From Euprymna scolopes (lineage: Eukaryota; Mollusca; Cephalopoda; Sepiida; Sepiolidae): a DNA stretch of 34,667 nucleotides. Positions 32,650-34,667 of the stretch are shown piece after piece; the first letter of the stretch is position 1; each line of letters begins with the position of its first letter. The translations under genes and the position numbers were made by a program. Below the pieces are notes generated by a model. That model saw only the letters and a list, made by a program, of their open reading frames with translations. It did not search any database and was not told the DNA's origin. The stretch covers positions 104,392,960 through 104,427,626 of the forward strand of contig CM044505.1 of assembly GCA_024364805.1 (NCBI GenBank), read 5' to 3'.

Positions 32650-34667
32650 TTGAAATTGCTAATGCGGACAAAGCAAAATAGACGAATTGAAAGTAGCGTT
32701 GGAACATTTGACCAAGTTGCATATCGTTGCCGCAAAGCGTCAGTCACAATCCGAAAAACACTGGACTGAACGTCAAATACGATTCGAGGAATAGCAAAAG
32801 GAATTGCAAAAACAGTTAGCGGAATGTAAAATACGAACCGAGGAACAGAAAAAGGAAATTCAAAAACAGTTAGCCGAACGTCAATTACGAACAGAAATAT
32901 AGAAATTATAGAAATTGTTAAGAATAATGCGAACGCAGAAAGCAGTTCAGCATTTTCTCAGAATACAATATGGACCGCGATAGACAATTCTAAATATGAG
33001 GAACAGGGAAAAATCATTCGTAGCGTATTTTCGGCGTTATGAAGATTTTTTTTAATATTGACTGCAGCAACTGGTCTGATCAAAAGAAAACCAGACTTCT
33101 ACTACCAAAATTGGAAACGGCTGAGCATGATAAATTCGTGGATTACATCTTGCCTTGGAAAACAGCAGATTTGTCATTTAATGAGACGGTAAATTTGTTA
33201 ACAGAACTTTTCTTGCCGAAAATGTCTATTTTCCATAAACGTTGGAGATTTGGAATGTGGTAAAAGGCAATAATGACGATTTTGCCACCTACGTAGTGAA
33301 AAAACGCTTTGATGACTTTAAATTGTCTGAACTAACAGCAAACAATCTTAAATGTCTTGTGTTTGCGCAAAAGGTGCAGAAATCAGTCCTTACAAAATTA
33401 GAAAATGAACCGAACTTAACACTTCAAAAATTGACTGAGGATTGCCAAAAAGTAGAAATTATAAAAAAGAAGCAAGAAATATCGAAGCAGGCATCGCGAA
33501 TATAAAAAAGTAACTAAGAAAAACCCGTCGAAATGGCACACAGACACTAACCACCGAAACTCAGAAAAACTAAAAGCACCGAACGCTTGTTTCAGATGTG
33601 GTGGAATACATTGCCCATTTTTAACAAAAAGATGCCATTTATGCAATAAGATCGGTCATAAAAGTTCGCACTGTAGGAGAACTCAGAATAGAAGCTGTGT
33701 ACGTCAAACCAGAACAGAGGACGTCGTAGATGAAAATCTGCGCAAATATTTAACGGTTAACATTTTGGGCAAGGTTATTAAATTCCAATTAGACAGTAGA
33801 TCGGATCTTTCAATAATAAATCTCAAAACGTAGAAAATATTACGAAAGCCGACTATGTTAAAAACTAACAGAACGGCGACGGCCGTTAATGGCAATAAAA
33901 TTAATTTTGAAGGTGAATTCATTACAAACGTCACTTTATGGGGGGAAACAAAAAAACTAAGATTGTATGTGCTAAAAGATAGTGAGAACCTGTTCGGTTC
34001 TGACAGCATGGAGGAGTTTCGTCTCTGGGATCTTCCTATATCCACATTTTGCAAGAAAATAGATACCCGTCCAGCTGAAACGGAAAACTTATAACTTGTT
34101 TTAAAAAAGAATTCACAAACGTATTTACTCCTGGCCTGAGGAGACGTACAAAAATGGCTGCAGATTTTAAGTTAAAACCTGACACACAACCGGTGTTTAA
34201 AAAGAAACGTAATGTTCCGTTCGCTTCCCTTAACAAAATAAATCAGGAACTAGACAGAGTAGAAAGCATCGGTATACTGGCTAAAATTGAATATAGTTAG
34301 TGGGATGCTCCGGCAGTTTACGTAAAGAAAAGGTCCGGGGAAATTCGCGTTTGCGCCGACTTCGCGACCGGACTCAACGGGTCCTTAGAAGATTTTCACT
34401 ATCCATTACCTAGTCCAGAAGAAGTATTCACGAAATTAAATGGCGGCAAAGTTTTTTTCCAAGATCGACCTAAGCGACGCTTGCCTACAGATTCCGGTAA
34501 ACGACAAAAGCGCTAACCTCTTCTGTATTAACACTCATCGGGGTTTGTACAGATACGAAAGACTCGCGTTTGGTAGCAAGGTGGCACCCGCACTATTCAA
34601 GCAAGTAATGGATAATATGCTGTCCGACTTGGACACCACAATCGCATATCTTGATGACATTATCATA
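32650..34667 (+). mobile_element. Ty3/Gypsy LTR retrotransposon fossil, runs off right edge
   Basis: Parts in order on the + strand are a gag-like region with a charged, coiled-coil-like start (from about 32650). Two cysteine motifs follow (33588-33674), the second a CCHC knuckle of C-x2-C-x4-H-x4-C form. A retropepsin-like segment comes next (about 33740-34090), then the beginning of reverse transcriptase (from about 34180) up to the YLDD catalytic box at 34647-34658. The RT wording and the order gag-protease-RT fit Ty3/Gypsy, perhaps the Mag-like lineage (inference). It is broken, with several breaks in the visible part, and looks moderately old. The 5' LTR was not delimited. RNase H, integrase and the 3' LTR would lie beyond the window. 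Confidence 0.85.
32772..32899 (+). repeat. 54 bp tandem repeat in the gag-like region
   Basis: Units start at 32772, 32826 and 32880 (the last one partial) and share the landmark AAAAACAGTTAGC. Each spans 18 codons of a Q/E/K-rich coiled-coil-like segment. Confidence 0.8.

Overview
The window looks like a gene-poor, intergenic or intronic stretch of a large animal genome. It is packed with decayed transposable elements and AT-rich microsatellites. The mix is APE-type and restriction-endonuclease-type LINEs, Penelope-like pieces, Tc1 and mariner transposons, a Helitron helicase, a Ty3/Gypsy fossil, 5S-headed SINE-like repeats and long (TA)n and (AAT)n tracts. That mix suggests a mollusc, most likely a cephalopod such as an octopus. 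The species call is an inference. I found no host protein-coding gene, tRNA, functional rRNA or CRISPR array that the sequence supports.

Layout, left half. A 5S rRNA-derived SINE-like repeat lies at 370-690. One APE-endonuclease LINE family (CR1/Jockey group) occurs four times: 905-3320 (-), 4540-6380 (+), 10555-13190 (-) and 23740-26430 (-). The + copy is split by a Tc1 transposon at 5195-6194 with TA duplications on both sides. A short SINE-like tail follows at 6385-6475, then a Helitron helicase fragment at 7045-8380 (-). Next come a purine-rich block, a (TA)n tract, and two adjacent direct copies of a ~397 bp unit at 9608-10455 that each keep a perfect hairpin. The stretch 13191-16440 holds nothing recognisable.

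Layout, right half. A LINE with a C-terminal zinc finger and the remains of a restriction-like endonuclease lies at 16850-20140 (-). A four-copy ~165 bp tandem array (20578-21085) sits upstream of its 5' side. Further right are an internally deleted mariner-superfamily remnant (23000-23735), LINE copy 4, a possible Penelope reverse transcriptase tail (26480-26770), the C-terminus of a second endonuclease-type LINE (27080-27450), and a second 5S-headed repeat (27560-27849). A full-length mariner with intact ends follows (28175-29444), then a Penelope GIY-YIG endonuclease fragment (30530-30981). After these come a CCAAT/TATA promoter-like module (31196-31278), a 38 bp perfect palindrome inside a foldback (31832-31972), and a broken Ty3/Gypsy element that runs off the right edge.

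The genes here do not form a host pathway. What they record is a history of insertions. The most informative signals are the dated nesting (Tc1 in LINE), the chimeric 5S-headed repeats with different bodies, the tandem array upstream of the LINE, and the structured repeats at 9608-10455 and 31832-31972.
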